A stretch of 33,973 bases of DNA from the NCBI GenBank assembly GCA_031267965.1, contig JAIRYC010000007.1, forward strand, positions 1-33,973, written 5' to 3'. The stretch comes from Oscillospiraceae bacterium. Its GTDB lineage: Bacteria; Bacillota; Clostridia; Oscillospirales; Acutalibacteraceae. Below the pieces are notes generated by a model. The model saw only the letters and a list, made by a program, of their open reading frames with translations, made no database searches and was not told the DNA's origin. Shown one piece after another: positions 19,301-24,678 of this stretch. The first letter of the stretch is position 1. Each line of letters starts with the position of its first letter. The translations under genes and the position numbers were made by a program.

Positions 19301-19490
19301 TATCGCCATTATTTTTGGCGGTTACGGCCCCTGCCCAGGAGCTGGTATATGTTGCGCCGGCATCAATCTGCAGCGCCGGCATCAGCAGCGGCAGCGCAAC
19401 AACAACCGCCGAGAGGACCATGAGAAAGCTCATAAAGCCGCTCAGCGTTCGCCGCGCGGGTATGCGCATTTTGTGAAGGATTCTTGACAT
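7332..19490 (-). CDS. Giant secreted repeat protein (4052 aa), unknown family
   Basis: The frame is unbroken for 12.16 kb. The start is the ATG at 19490, with AAGGAG nine bases upstream; the frame stays open 53 codons further, but that part is untranslated leader. Residues 1-46 are a signal peptide (MSRILHKMRIPARR, hydrophobic 19-40, cleavage near DAGA). Residues about 47-1400 are a non-repeated region rich in Asn, Asp, Tyr and Trp. From about 1440 the sequence becomes mostly helical, Leu/Asp/Ile-rich and repetitive, with at least five units of 430-460 residues. The last 17 residues (FWLTIVAWFKKIFSFLF) form an aromatic, cationic amphipathic tail. No catalytic motif, sortase LPxTG signal, S-layer or dockerin module was found. 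A promoter and terminator flank it, so it is transcribed alone. A cell-surface structural or adhesive role is a guess. Confidence 0.9.
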   Translation of the reverse strand: MSRILHKMRIPARRTLSGFMSFLMVLSAVVVALPLLMPALQIDAGATYTSSWAGAVTAKNNGDNFRAAQLAAASFTAADVNQGTMTQEITYLSSSGSERYTALDGIVGTNFADTVDEVLSAKGLSGLFTNISYYNNGGADGAPSSTQIIKDAAFSRHGIQWIEDGCDNWLWASQDAWSPTDATYNPSSTRTNTQDYTRDLVTAFKEYDSISQIPDSIDLDGTLSVTHTRKRFATAPSGKYKDDVNDFIQQYIASPDTDYGSVVRVYTDYLSAMSFTAGSTKANGTTIKQWLNWIYTSPWCGANTTVKYLAETYPDVTTLEGLKTTVWDSVRMDAIDNIVGTGMFANTTEATAIFDKYITNSYKADWLKKVDDAIAIVELYEALNQFYTAGADTGYWVSAPTNTFNNGGGHLTPSEATNLAQTIINDQENATHTYDGLNRTGPAKVELDDIKFLYQNALTAYQTLEAARSTMITNSTDQPGKSIFYYIQNFITGYSGFDTTLGQTEAWVYNCNLVYSMWSWAVKKDDIQAFVNAQNPNYPDYHKGVQVDDESNSLWNSNDPDEIRVLDQIDVTDGIDATEEALLHAVYKFSDASLPFSTLNILNLLALAADYNNIVTMLGGDKATLFPDFGKLDTIFRALRDEYSYRVNIYSEILGSKKLPGWEPAWYAYRDWFTSQPSTPQELSAASVSTLFTLFKNLNDKYAGYNTDSDAALSAFTALGRTLWWNEIFEMTTPMTVPNQARDNNYAENNWGKAVPQVMIDNTGYEIAGRLQPYVEQAMEKYAKYDLEGMFEWDGGELKVNVSNYKLAYAIVNMFPQDIIDKFTPAEAVKYINNTNVWALSALPDGIRLYNNSIYGKDGGKYSSVTGRTVIGDYLFLMFVVKAVVDEFQSNPNAYWSQVKWYTGGDQFTGTYATRYGDTVDNPALPGVTGGKDAAREPGEDYVLKGTQLQSLISSLDGMAGSNGDLSKILDALGVDLSSLGVNTSAGPVNANTIIQSALANMVYSNDIVNMLVQLLYGMVLPMFENVFAGLTGGLVLPADLSASSTLHIFSLHSLLANTGSTISNNRTGFATDGSGNIGSFYSLTNANTLSDLRLYPDLLGSAIDATEFAAAANALKNPTGYAISTIDEELKVARNIAGGSSGYKYNIDTWRDPSIFKPTVNADGTITYETDEFGSILTNKPVGKLTLDWGLDNPSLTPAEKAAKFKRAVGNALTGIFPLLQALLLGQRYVGFNPKIGYLNGQQGEDNGWGTYTSGGTDVPMRVSAIYLTLEASGNDGFAKVVTPILEALAGIDTASAQSVYNKIPSAEALRGITYNGTEGTVKDNRIPGWVEIRDQDGDWRFLGSGAAGSNIWHFGRLSYDGDPINTTMGMTGGTGWYGSNGKYANGTTGNVAWPKYTYSADSARTASVDFVNKLFAPVDQLLINVGGKPLNEILRLLPNLSYAVSLDRIAPLLQGTLKTEITPDVNGMIELGTPGGCSSLIEDLANGALTGGSRNGRTPDTAGSSPFAGWSSSQKYSVCMVKDYYLIGARAAGTGTTVMENLVNPLDSIVVDVGEQVDLSSLDQYLKAGSLENLLLGVAPDAATLLPSGLLDITLGMYGPVKTPPEIASKRAGTQTRAYVDTEIPNMFYGILQSVLNPETMGNLGVDFLGDFNTATAIAALAELHAPYTGPAGNGYAMRDVNYGTTTKVYDPFEFRTEHINLDEATGILNKLIAALTGGKLFDLDGMVDKLLGENVYNNATFDLVKDLLLSYIGPEGSFGETINLVRAIVPELDFLKYYSDSYSEATYQTVEPKYETWKYVSGTAGTDGGEFTVAELENLKKTQYATYAAYVFKSSGSPDDPSTPLVDESKICTNTAQVGQPTSAVDKAEHIGLAWNFEVAPDTDSAYQYPTNFWTGITGVSNGVIDSQEGFFNAFYKLLSPLEDFLKTLLFDVDYKLLNTVNGAVVTIPGYNGYEYGFIPLMEGLGFTDGLSSFDQLKNLTGADFIEKLFQPVFNGLGQLASDPITFALTRLPQILFFLFSGSALEDSVRNLLKTPLVLLDTVRPLVSIDISEYFNYLSIDGILSQFGDVLNDALGNLIPNFNLYDFIFGSNAEFLKTLIIGTVKLETSKDGDMKTSKRTGSVFQGDNPSPITMEDGKYPKIDVTVADYFFSIITKVIAYVNTNRSLLDNFLEDESTREIILQVLDKLDNEEGAHALFDVLYQFLYGAHEVVSPSDVYVGYGPIVPRTDIYTDPTSGWTQEKAQKFTVGEHNKELDLVLNAILELILGPGNGTTDIINGFLTGGTLLGNNVMDPPVFSTAFFNKIKALIVGIGSNESLAGIIDIVDDYITTLDIDAFLHPSATLGDDIDAATTLEDKAAAFKAAIVELLDPLAPLFRLLLTNTTLEEIGLYAPGDPTEHLTGCENLIKLSGYYGYIYGLAPVLAAVGVQVPSFDAVNATTNPLDPILDSILDILYDVADHPVSFVLDNLPNILAFIQADAAPKAARQLITPLYAIAVAVNPIVKDIDIGGTKLDIIAMVDDVMNTLDLKTLIDDFLSLGIDLGNGSTLDLGSGSNIFSKLIVGTKGAQKDKANTQLIVPTGNYEATRVDSNKGDALTALVEFVVSLTDEPSNLAAIAELLGGEIPPFVLTVIKNVQDHPQTLLNILYTLRFGADVEAPADVWSGYGSIHAQPFSPYVDSFSYDKANALVQGLVNGEHGGTLAGKKEFDLILNWVLKFLDVKDLQGDPVNTAGDLIDSVLGEYLYSPSLFEQIVAALQSIASNPTITSILDIVKKAVPDLDIENFLKADVDLTGLSDPDVAVRKQAFIDALRELLEPIAPLLNVFLAGESLDTLDIDNCPESDHVDPLIKLSGSYGYNYGVVPLLEALGCDPAKILSYTEYQTKAGISDPVTPLIESILALVETIAENPVDWALTNLPNIIAFTGDSASLFKVLNALLAPVYALVNAVTPLLIDVEVDILGNTVVIDENTAQDLLGSLLPSLNVSDILQNLLGKGIDISGKTFNIDVNALVAALLVGKVESYASKSVDVKDSTVLTGQHVVADKPGLLTSLVSFLFEAAAVSKDDLLDLLGINLTAPLDTILNNTVAHPQAVLNLIYHVKFGTGLSVGDLNEVYANYDVYTFKDKVKPYNNYNSVWTQTMAEHLVLANANNSDDLAVIADSIVKYLTGKTLGKTIEDIFGQTVYNPELFQKIVDAIDSVLDDPNLADILNTVDTLLDDIDLAALMDTTRINVAETNTEAGFKVALNTLLEPIAPLLKVFLAGESYKTIGIDSGNPDDTLITISGYAGYVYGIAPILEAFGATAPDYTVIQGAANPLSPIIDALLNLVADITADPVDWVLTNLPNIAAFIETGTLNKALEQLLKPVIALVDTVKVIFTDVDLEVAGITIDLSDLAGSLLSSLDLKKIADDFLAPGIDIGGQKLTLDTQGFIDALLVGTLNGHNVTADKPGLFTGLVEYLLGTTVVANKDAIAGLLGGTISEPINGILTNATTNPKVVLRILYNFFYGTPNAQDYIVYDDGRNLGISAGGSAIYREEWWTRNHAKYVWDRADDFVNKVWAILFGKPLGSIKGELDGLTGQADTFLSDLLGQALFTQENLTLIVNLVKDNVPDGILQTDVLGTPLAQLIKKGVFINGKNGPEALDLEAILAPFEEYAPALYPVTDRDSFIAQLVKLLTPAVPVLDVLLAGSDINIVPRTELGPDNEGYVVNVYGADGYKYGLLPLLEAIGIGIDKDAYLARIDTPDQFANKQGADKLYAILNPLLWVLEQVVSNPIENILRIVPNLIYTIDGTNLQSCVNKLLEPVNDVLESIDGLYHIDPIAVSLDIPTLLNGVLSGTGLEITYDSLKALLIGDLVPYASKNSAADAKYISVDSTINSGENFMPDMLTVVLRFIVMTFVATKNNQQIVLDYLVNHGLKGATYTFVSQTVNDIFTFIREGDISDIHGRYVLGADIFLNAAFILIYGMDKVVCRIYDVWQNVNEKITQGYKHLLESNNAYDNAYAKNAAAFTNKYFPAIVTIDPKGNGTVAPSGFIQFWLTIVAWFKKIFSFLF
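7870..13640 (-). repeat. Five degenerate ~430-460-residue tandem repeats
   Basis: A GY-x-GY-x-YG-xx-P-x-LE-xx-G box recurs near 13615-13640, 12232-12256, 10908-10930, 9613-9637 and 8331-8355. The variants are GYNGYEYG, GYYGYIYG, GSYGYNYG, GYAGYVYG and GADGYKYG. About 180 bases further along the gene comes a P-x-x-W/F-x-L-x-NLPNI box, near 13440, 12070, 10730, 9457 and 8140. Each unit also has an LL-x-P-x-x-x-L segment, a DKPGLLTxLV-like segment and HPQxxLNIxYxxxFG. Spacing between boxes is 1.27-1.38 kb. A more divergent version (LLRLLPNLSYAV, near 15170) suggests a sixth, older unit. The units differ widely in sequence, so they are old duplications. Confidence 0.8.
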
Positions 19491-19672
19491 AAAAATCATC
19501 TCCTTAATATTTTGCATGCGGACTGCGTTTGTGTGTACCCGGATTGCTTTTGCTTCGCGGCGGCCTTCGCTGACCTCAAATGCCGTCCGCCGCAGGGCTT
19601 CCGGGCGCTTCTCCGTCTGTTTTTTCTCCGCCGTTGCAAACGGATACACCTCGGGCAGAACTTTACACAGTT

Positions 19673-19701
19673 ATTTTACGCTTTGTTCCATCAATTGTCA
19701 A
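19673..19701 (-). promoter_or_regulatory. Predicted promoter of the giant gene
   Basis: On the minus strand TTGACA (19701-19696), exactly 17 bases and TAAAAT (19678-19673) form a near-consensus vegetative promoter. The 5' untranslated leader would be about 175 bases. Confidence 0.7.
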
Positions 19702-19758
19702 GCGATTCGGCTTCGTCAATATGTAGAAATTTCGTCCTGATTTTTGTGCAAAATGACG

Positions 19759-19773
19759 AAAGCGTTACGCTTT
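19759..19773. promoter_or_regulatory. Palindrome between divergent promoters
   Basis: AAAGCG-TTA-CGCTTT is a perfect 6-bp inverted repeat one base upstream of the queT -35 box and about 60 bases upstream of the giant gene's -35. It could be an operator; no regulator can be named. Confidence 0.3.
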
Positions 19774-19774
19774 G

Positions 19775-19803
19775 TTGACGATTAGGCAATAATTTGTTAT
19801 ACT
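19775..19803 (+). promoter_or_regulatory. Predicted promoter of queT
   Basis: TTGACG (19775-19780), 17 bases, TATACT (19798-19803). Transcription would start near 19810, leaving a leader of about 200 bases. Confidence 0.7.
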
Positions 19804-20007
19804 TTTAGTGTCTGTTTTGTGATGTTATTCACATGATATGCGGCCCGTCGTCAAAGAATGAAGCTTTGGGGCGCGGCGTTATCCTTACGGCAAACCCATA
19901 TCATACAGGGCACATTTGACCATGCGGCTAACGTGCCGCAAGCCGGCTAACCTTCCCCGGCCTGCGGCATGAAATATAGCAAAAACAAACACTGAAGGAG
20001 AAAACCC
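19804..20007 (+). promoter_or_regulatory. Structured queT leader, possible preQ1 riboswitch
   Basis: The leader contains a 14-bp stem with one mismatch (19933-19946 with 19957-19970, 10-base loop). A competing hairpin (TGCGGC 19923-19928 with GCCGCA 19935-19940) uses the same strand, so two exclusive folds exist. AAGGAG at 19995-20000 precedes the ATG by seven bases. queT genes are commonly controlled by preQ1 riboswitches, and a class III version is known from Ruminococcaceae. I cannot match the compact class I consensus here, and I cannot confirm class II or III by eye. No T-tract follows the long stem, so any control would more likely be translational. Confidence 0.4.
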
Positions 20008-20529
20008 ATGAAGAAAAAAACAAGCCTGCAATTTCTCGCTCAAGCCGCGGTTATCGCCGCGGCGTACACGGTGCTGACTTGGCTGGCGAGCCTGGCCGGG
20101 CTGGCGTACGGTCCTGTTCAGTTCCGTTTTTCGGAGGCGCTGACAATCCTGCCGGCCCTGACGCCTGCCGCAGTTCCCGGGCTGACCGTCGGCTGCTTTC
20201 TATCGAATCTGCTGAGCACAAACGGTCCGCTCGACGTGATTGTAGGTACCGCCGCCTCCCTGATCGCCGCCATACTCACTTATCTCACGCGCCGCGTAAC
20301 AGTAAAGGGGCTGCCTTGGCTGGGTTCATTGTTCCCGGTTGCGGTTAACGCAATCATGATTGGCTGGATGATTACATTTTTCATCCCGGACGGCGGAGCG
20401 TCATGGGAGGCGTTTTTGCTCAACGCGGGGACGGTTGGCCTTGGGCAGCTGGTGTGCTGCGCAGGCGGAGGTCTGCCGCTGTTTGCGGCGTTGAAGCGCA
20501 TACCGGCACTGCGGCTGCAGCGGGATTGA
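20008..20529 (+). CDS. queT: QueT-family queuosine precursor transporter
   Basis: A 173-residue integral membrane protein with about five to six hydrophobic segments. It has the QueT pattern: an N-terminal ALxAAxYxxLT-like helix (AAVIAAAYTVLTW), then GPVQFRFSEALTILPALTP, GLTVGCFLSNLLS, LDVIVGTAASLIAAILTYLTR and a C-terminal GLGQLVCCAGGGLPLFAAL helix. QueT is an ECF-type S component that binds 7-deazaguanine precursors such as preQ1 and needs a shared ECF energising module, not encoded here. The long structured leader fits queuosine-pathway control. The gene stands alone with its own promoter and a hairpin directly after the stop. Confidence 0.88.
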   Translation: MKKKTSLQFLAQAAVIAAAYTVLTWLASLAGLAYGPVQFRFSEALTILPALTPAAVPGLTVGCFLSNLLSTNGPLDVIVGTAASLIAAILTYLTRRVTVKGLPWLGSLFPVAVNAIMIGWMITFFIPDGGASWEAFLLNAGTVGLGQLVCCAGGGLPLFAALKRIPALRLQRD

Positions 20530-20564
20530 TTGACGACGGCTTGCGGTTCGGACGCCGCCGTCAA
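20530..20564 (+). terminator. Hairpin after queT, overlapping the pfkA promoter region
   Basis: TTGACGACGGC (20530-20540) pairs with GCCGCCGTCAA (20554-20564) with one mismatch. It lacks a T-tract, so it may be a weak terminator or transcript-end stabiliser. Confidence 0.35.
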
Positions 20565-20566
20565 GC

Positions 20567-20595
20567 TTGACGGGATACGCCATAAATAGTATAAT
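20567..20595 (+). promoter_or_regulatory. Strong predicted promoter of pfkA
   Basis: TTGACG (20567-20572), 17 bases, perfect TATAAT (20590-20595). The leader before the pfkA start would be only about 26 bases and includes AAAAAGGA. Confidence 0.75.
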
Positions 20596-20627
20596 ATAGC
20601 GTATTTTGCAAAAAGGACGTATGGAAC

Positions 20628-21620
20628 ATGAAAACAATTGGTATCCTCACCAGCGGCGGCGACAGCCCGGGCATGAACCCGGCTGTACGTGCGGCGGTTA
20701 TGGCGGCGCACAGCGCGGGGATTAAGGTTTTGGGAATCAACCGCGGCTACGCCGGCATGATGGAGAACGATTTTGTTGAGCTAACCCCCGCATATGTGGC
20801 GGACATCGTCAACCGCGGCGGGACAGTGCTGTTTTCGGCACGCAGCAAAGAATTTTGCACCGAAGAGGGCATGGCGAAGGCGATTGCCAACTGTCTCGCA
20901 CGCGGAATTGAGGGAGTGGTCGTCATTGGCGGCGACGGTTCTTTCCGCGGCGCGCGTGATTTGAGCGAACGCGGTCTGCCCTGCGTAGGCGTGCCCGGCA
21001 CGATTGACAACGACATCGCGTGCACGGACTACACCATTGGCTACGACACCTGTCTGAACACCGTCGCCGAGATGGTAGACAGAATCCGCGACACAAGCTA
21101 CAGCCACGACCGCGTGATGTTCGTGGAGGTTATGGGACGCGGCGCTGGCTGGCTGGCACTGAACAGCGCGGTAGCAGCTGGTGCGACTACCGTGCTCCTG
21201 CCGGAAATTGAGTGGGATTTTGAGCGTGATGTACTGGCCGCCATCCGCCGCGAACAGGCGCAAGGCAAGCGGTACTTTATCATCATTGTGGCGGAGGGCT
21301 GCACGGCGGATGGGAAGGAATCCGTAGACGAGCTTGCGAAGCGCACACAGGCGGCAACCGGACTTGAGTGCCGCGGCGTAGTGCTCGGTCATGTGCAGCG
21401 CGGCGGCATACCTACCGTGCGCGACAGGGTTGTTGCGGCGCAAATGGGCACATATGCGGTCAAGTTGTTAAAGGAAGGGATTGGAAACCGTGTGGTTGCG
21501 CTCAAGGCGGAAGCAGTAGTGGATTACGACATCTTTGAAGCGCTGAAAATGAGCAAGGCGATTGATGCAGAGCTTTGCGCGCTGGTCAGAGGGTTAGTCA
21601 CTACATCTCACGTTTCTTAA
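20628..21620 (+). CDS. pfkA: ATP-dependent 6-phosphofructokinase
   Basis: The 330-residue product phosphorylates fructose 6-phosphate to fructose 1,6-bisphosphate in glycolysis. Visible motifs: LTSGGDSPGMN (8-17), GGDGSFRGA (101-109), catalytic PGTIDNDI (123-130), MGRGAGWLA (169-177), VAEGC and GHVQRGG. Gly at GGDGS, where PPi-dependent enzymes have Asp, points to ATP as donor. Length matches the bacterial ATP-PFK family. It is a single gene with a strong promoter; the closing SHVS tail is slightly unusual but harmless. Confidence 0.96.
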   Translation: MKTIGILTSGGDSPGMNPAVRAAVMAAHSAGIKVLGINRGYAGMMENDFVELTPAYVADIVNRGGTVLFSARSKEFCTEEGMAKAIANCLARGIEGVVVIGGDGSFRGARDLSERGLPCVGVPGTIDNDIACTDYTIGYDTCLNTVAEMVDRIRDTSYSHDRVMFVEVMGRGAGWLALNSAVAAGATTVLLPEIEWDFERDVLAAIRREQAQGKRYFIIIVAEGCTADGKESVDELAKRTQAATGLECRGVVLGHVQRGGIPTVRDRVVAAQMGTYAVKLLKEGIGNRVVALKAEAVVDYDIFEALKMSKAIDAELCALVRGLVTTSHVS

Positions 21621-21655
21621 AAATGCTTGCTTTTAGCCAAAGGAGGATTCAGACT

Positions 21656-21712
21656 ATGAATAGCATTGAGTTTGGTGCACTGTTGCATCAAGAACTGAAG
21701 TTTTATGCCTAG
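21656..21712 (+). other. 18-codon frame behind a perfect ribosome binding site
   Basis: AAAGGAGG is followed nine bases later by an ATG opening MNSIEFGALLHQELKFYA and a stop. It may be the N-terminal stub of a gene destroyed together with the adjacent permease remnant, or a genuine small peptide. No family recognised. Confidence 0.3.
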
Positions 21713-21781
21713 CCGAGTCCATACAACTTGTTGTGGTTGACATCATAATTGTGTCGTTTGCCGCTTTGCATTCTTAACAAG

Positions 21782-21991
21782 ATGATGAAATTTGAGTGTC
21801 TCTTCTATGGCATGAAAACACTCCTGTATGGGGTTCCGGTCGCGGCAGCAATTACCCACTTAATTTACAAAAGCCTTGAACATACTGTGAAACTCTCATT
21901 CCAGCTCCCTTGAGGCAGCATTGGAATCAGCGCAACCAGTGTGTTCTTCGTAGTTTTTTCCGCCATACTGTATACGGTGGGGAAAAATTAA
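21782..21991 (+). pseudogene. FtsX-type ABC permease, C-terminal remnant
   Basis: The frame from 21782 reads MMKFECLFYGMKTLLYGVPVAAAI...LIYKSLEHTVKLSFQLP, then TGA, then GSIGISATSVFFVVFSAILYTVGKN and TAA. This is the C-terminal end of a BceB/MacB-like FtsX permease: FECLFYG helix, LYG-P motif, LPW-SI-I loop and last helix. The internal TGA sits where members have Trp (LPW), so a TGG to TGA change is likely. The usual closing (KKENPIDALKNE-like) is lost, and everything upstream of the KMMKFE segment is missing. No ABC ATPase remains nearby. Confidence 0.7.
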
Positions 21992-22045
21992 AAGCGTAAA
22001 TGTGATTGACACACTGCGTGATGATGTTGTGTAAGCCTTGTATTC

Positions 22046-22075
22046 AAAAGAGGGTATCAATCAATACCCTCTTTT
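22046..22075. terminator. Bidirectional terminator
   Basis: A perfect 12-bp stem, AAAAGAGGGTAT (22046-22057) with ATACCCTCTTTT (22064-22075), has a 6-base loop with Ts following on both strands. It closes the glycosidase gene (minus) and the permease remnant (plus). Confidence 0.8.
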
Positions 22076-22090
22076 TCGTCCCACAATATT

Positions 22091-24496
22091 TTACTCGCTG
22101 ATTACAAACACTTTTGCGTCGTGACCCGCAACAGATACCTTAGAGTCTTTGGGAACAGCAAGTGTTTTTCCACTCCACAGTTCTTTTAGCTTCTTGGCAC
22201 CTTTGGGCAGCGGCAGGGTAAATTGCTTATCCTCGTTATCGAAATTGAATACCGCAAAATATGCCTTACCGTCAATGGTAGCGGTGTAGATATTTGCGGC
22301 AGTGCCCCGAATTTCCGTTGGGGTGAATACCGTGCGATTCTTTGCAAGCGCCATAATATCCGGATTTTTGAGCAGTAAATCAAAGCGTTTTTGTGCGGAG
22401 GCTTTGTCCTTAGGCGGATTGTTGAACGCGTCTCCCTCCAAAAATGAAGCCAAAATGATACCGCTTGTAACGCGGGCACGCGCCTCATTCTCCTCCGCAC
22501 GCCCATTATCATTGCCCCAAACAATAATGTGGTCGGGATCGGGGCAGGCATAAATCTCGCGCTCCCAAAAGCCAAAGCTCAGGGAATTGAGCATGTACTT
22601 TGTCTCCCCAATACCCCAAAAGGTGTCGCAAGCCATGCGCCGTCCGTGGGCATATTGGTGCGGGAAAATCGGCGCTATAGAAAGATTGATGAACATTTTA
22701 TCCGCAACCTTGTCCGCAATTTGCTTCATGCCCTTGTTGTAGGCCTGCAAACCTGTCTGGACGGACTTATCGTAGTGTGCGCCCTCCATAGCTCCGTGGC
22801 TGATGAAGTCCAGCTTGATGTACGCGAAGCCTGCGTCAAGAAAGCTCTGCAAATCCTTGTCTATTTTCTCAATTACGGCCGGATGTGTGGGGTCGAAGGC
22901 GTATGCGCCATCCCATGCGGGGAGTATCTCTCCGTTTTTATCGCGTAAAAGTGCGTCATAAAGCGGTTGGCCCTTCAGCTCTTTCGGCTTGCTCCAGCAG
23001 GCGAACGGCGTATAATACATCCCTGCTTTTTGCCCGTTTTTGGCGCAGTGCTCAACAAAAGCCTTCGCCGCTTCATCTGTGGGCAACGCGCTTTGCCAAC
23101 CGGCGTCAAGGTTAATGTAAACCGAGTCGTTTTCATCCGTCTGCCAAACAGGCTGAAGCTCCGCTTTGTAATAGTCAGAGATGGCAAAGGCGACGTCTTT
23201 ATTTAGCCCAAACTGCACCACGCCCCAACTGCTCCAGCCCAGTGGCGCATTGCCCGACCATTCCAGAGGCGGGGCAATCGCTGCGTTGACCTTGCCGTAG
23301 GTATCCAACCCGTTGTGCCAATCGTCAAACGCGGCGATGAGGATTGTTGGCGAGATTACTTTATCCCCTGAAACAGCACCATGCAACTGCGTATCGCGTG
23401 TCGTCGAATCCGCCGCACCGCCATACACGAAAAAGTACTCCATCCCGTCCTCGGAGCCGTTCCACTCAATGCCTGTTTTCCAAGTATCGTGTGTTACACT
23501 GCCAATGACCACTGCGGAATCTGTTTCACTGTTAAGGAGCGCAGTCAATTCATGACTGGAGCCGGAGCCATTCGCATCGGATGTTGTAAAATTGGCATAG
23601 CCGTCATTATCAAACGGTACTTCCAGAAATTCTGTGCCGCCCGTCAAGCTCTTGTAACTCAGCGTATAAATTGGCGCAATCCAATTTGAGGAGCCGCCGT
23701 AAGCCGTAACGTTCGTCAGCAGACAGCCTTCCTTAAAAGTGAATTCCTGCACAAGTGTCACAGCGCCGGCCTTCTTGTGTTCAAATGTGACGACATTGCC
23801 TGACTTAGCCACCGTATGTGTTTCGTAATCCTGCGCATAGACGCGGCGGCCATCAATGGTCGCCGCACAGAATGCATCCTGCAACAATTCGCGCCCGTCT
23901 TGCACCACTGAGTATGTACCGTTGGCCCTATCCAGCGTTAATGTTATGCCGCCGTCTTCGTATTTTGCAATATCAGGAGTATTGGTCAGACTTGCGGGCG
24001 GCAGCGGAGTCGCCCCTTCTTCAATGCTGATTTTGTCCAGGTTGGGTGCGTACCAGTCCTTGCAGCCAAAGCGCAGTGTATTCCTCCCCTTTTTTAGCTG
24101 AATTTGGATGCGCTTTGTACGCTTGGATCGCCAGTTATCGCCTGCACAGGGAATTTTAAGCACGTCTCCGTTGACTGTCAGGTCCAAATAGCGGTCGCTG
24201 CTACCGGAAAAATAATGAATTACAAGGTAGTAAAGCCCGTCCTCCGGAACAGTTGGGCGGAAAATAACGCCGGCATCTTTCTTGTTGCCGTCATCAGAAC
24301 CGATATAACCCACCGCTTGAAAAAATGAGGCGTTGAGGTTGATGTTCAGGTGTGTACCCCATTCGCGTAACGCAAACTCGGCTTGCCTGGTGTAGAGCAT
24401 GCCTGACTCTGGGCGTGCGGCTACGAACACAATACATGCCAGCGAAATCAGCAGCAAAACAATGATAAAGGCGCATACGATTAAAAATTTACGCAT
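22091..24496 (-). CDS. Secreted alpha-galactosidase-like glycoside hydrolase
   Basis: The 801-residue protein starts with a signal or anchor helix (residues 4-27). Residues about 36-157 form a CBM6/35-like carbohydrate-binding domain (YLVIHYFSG..., GRNTLRFG near its end). A beta-sandwich region follows. A GH27/GH36-type TIM barrel begins at PLGWSSWG (about 417) and contains YINLDAGWQ, AGMYYTPFACW and AYIKLDFISHG, whose Asp (about 561) should be the nucleophile; ACDTFWG (about 622) carries the probable acid/base Asp. A small C-terminal beta domain ends the protein. It likely releases alpha-linked galactose or a related sugar outside the cell; the substrate cannot be fixed from sequence. ATG 4496 style alternatives were not needed: GGAGG stands nine bases before the chosen ATG, which has its own promoter. 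Confidence 0.85.
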   Translation of the reverse strand: MRKFLIVCAFIIVLLLISLACIVFVAARPESGMLYTRQAEFALREWGTHLNINLNASFFQAVGYIGSDDGNKKDAGVIFRPTVPEDGLYYLVIHYFSGSSDRYLDLTVNGDVLKIPCAGDNWRSKRTKRIQIQLKKGRNTLRFGCKDWYAPNLDKISIEEGATPLPPASLTNTPDIAKYEDGGITLTLDRANGTYSVVQDGRELLQDAFCAATIDGRRVYAQDYETHTVAKSGNVVTFEHKKAGAVTLVQEFTFKEGCLLTNVTAYGGSSNWIAPIYTLSYKSLTGGTEFLEVPFDNDGYANFTTSDANGSGSSHELTALLNSETDSAVVIGSVTHDTWKTGIEWNGSEDGMEYFFVYGGAADSTTRDTQLHGAVSGDKVISPTILIAAFDDWHNGLDTYGKVNAAIAPPLEWSGNAPLGWSSWGVVQFGLNKDVAFAISDYYKAELQPVWQTDENDSVYINLDAGWQSALPTDEAAKAFVEHCAKNGQKAGMYYTPFACWSKPKELKGQPLYDALLRDKNGEILPAWDGAYAFDPTHPAVIEKIDKDLQSFLDAGFAYIKLDFISHGAMEGAHYDKSVQTGLQAYNKGMKQIADKVADKMFINLSIAPIFPHQYAHGRRMACDTFWGIGETKYMLNSLSFGFWEREIYACPDPDHIIVWGNDNGRAEENEARARVTSGIILASFLEGDAFNNPPKDKASAQKRFDLLLKNPDIMALAKNRTVFTPTEIRGTAANIYTATIDGKAYFAVFNFDNEDKQFTLPLPKGAKKLKELWSGKTLAVPKDSKVSVAGHDAKVFVISE

Positions 24497-24539
24497 TTTC
24501 GGAAACCTCCGGTTTAGTTATAAATTTCTTTTGCAGGTA

Positions 24540-24568
24540 AGTATAACAGATTTATATTTTGCTTGCAA
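24540..24568 (-). promoter_or_regulatory. Predicted promoter of the glycosidase gene
   Basis: TTGCAA (24568-24563), 17 bases and TATACT (24545-24540) on the minus strand, about 45 bases before the start codon. Confidence 0.6.
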
Positions 24569-24637
24569 GGGTAAAGCGTTGGCGGCGCCGGTTGAAGCGG
24601 ATAAATCAGGAAGCGGGATTCATGATTTTTCAAAAGA

Positions 24638-24665
24638 AAAAAGCCCTGATCAATCAAGGCTTTTT
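24638..24665 (-). terminator. Terminator of the CAP-domain gene
   Basis: AAAAAGCCCTGA (24638-24649) pairs with TCAAGGCTTTTT (24654-24665) with one mismatch and a 4-base loop. A/T tails on both sides make it usable in both directions. Confidence 0.65.
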
Positions 24666-24678
24666 CAGTTGCTCATCA

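Noticed and set aside
19491-19649. N-terminal extension of the giant protein to an ATG at 19649
   Set aside because: The extension has no ribosome binding site and would begin only about 17-25 bases after the predicted transcription start. The signal peptide starts cleanly at 19490 behind AAGGAG.
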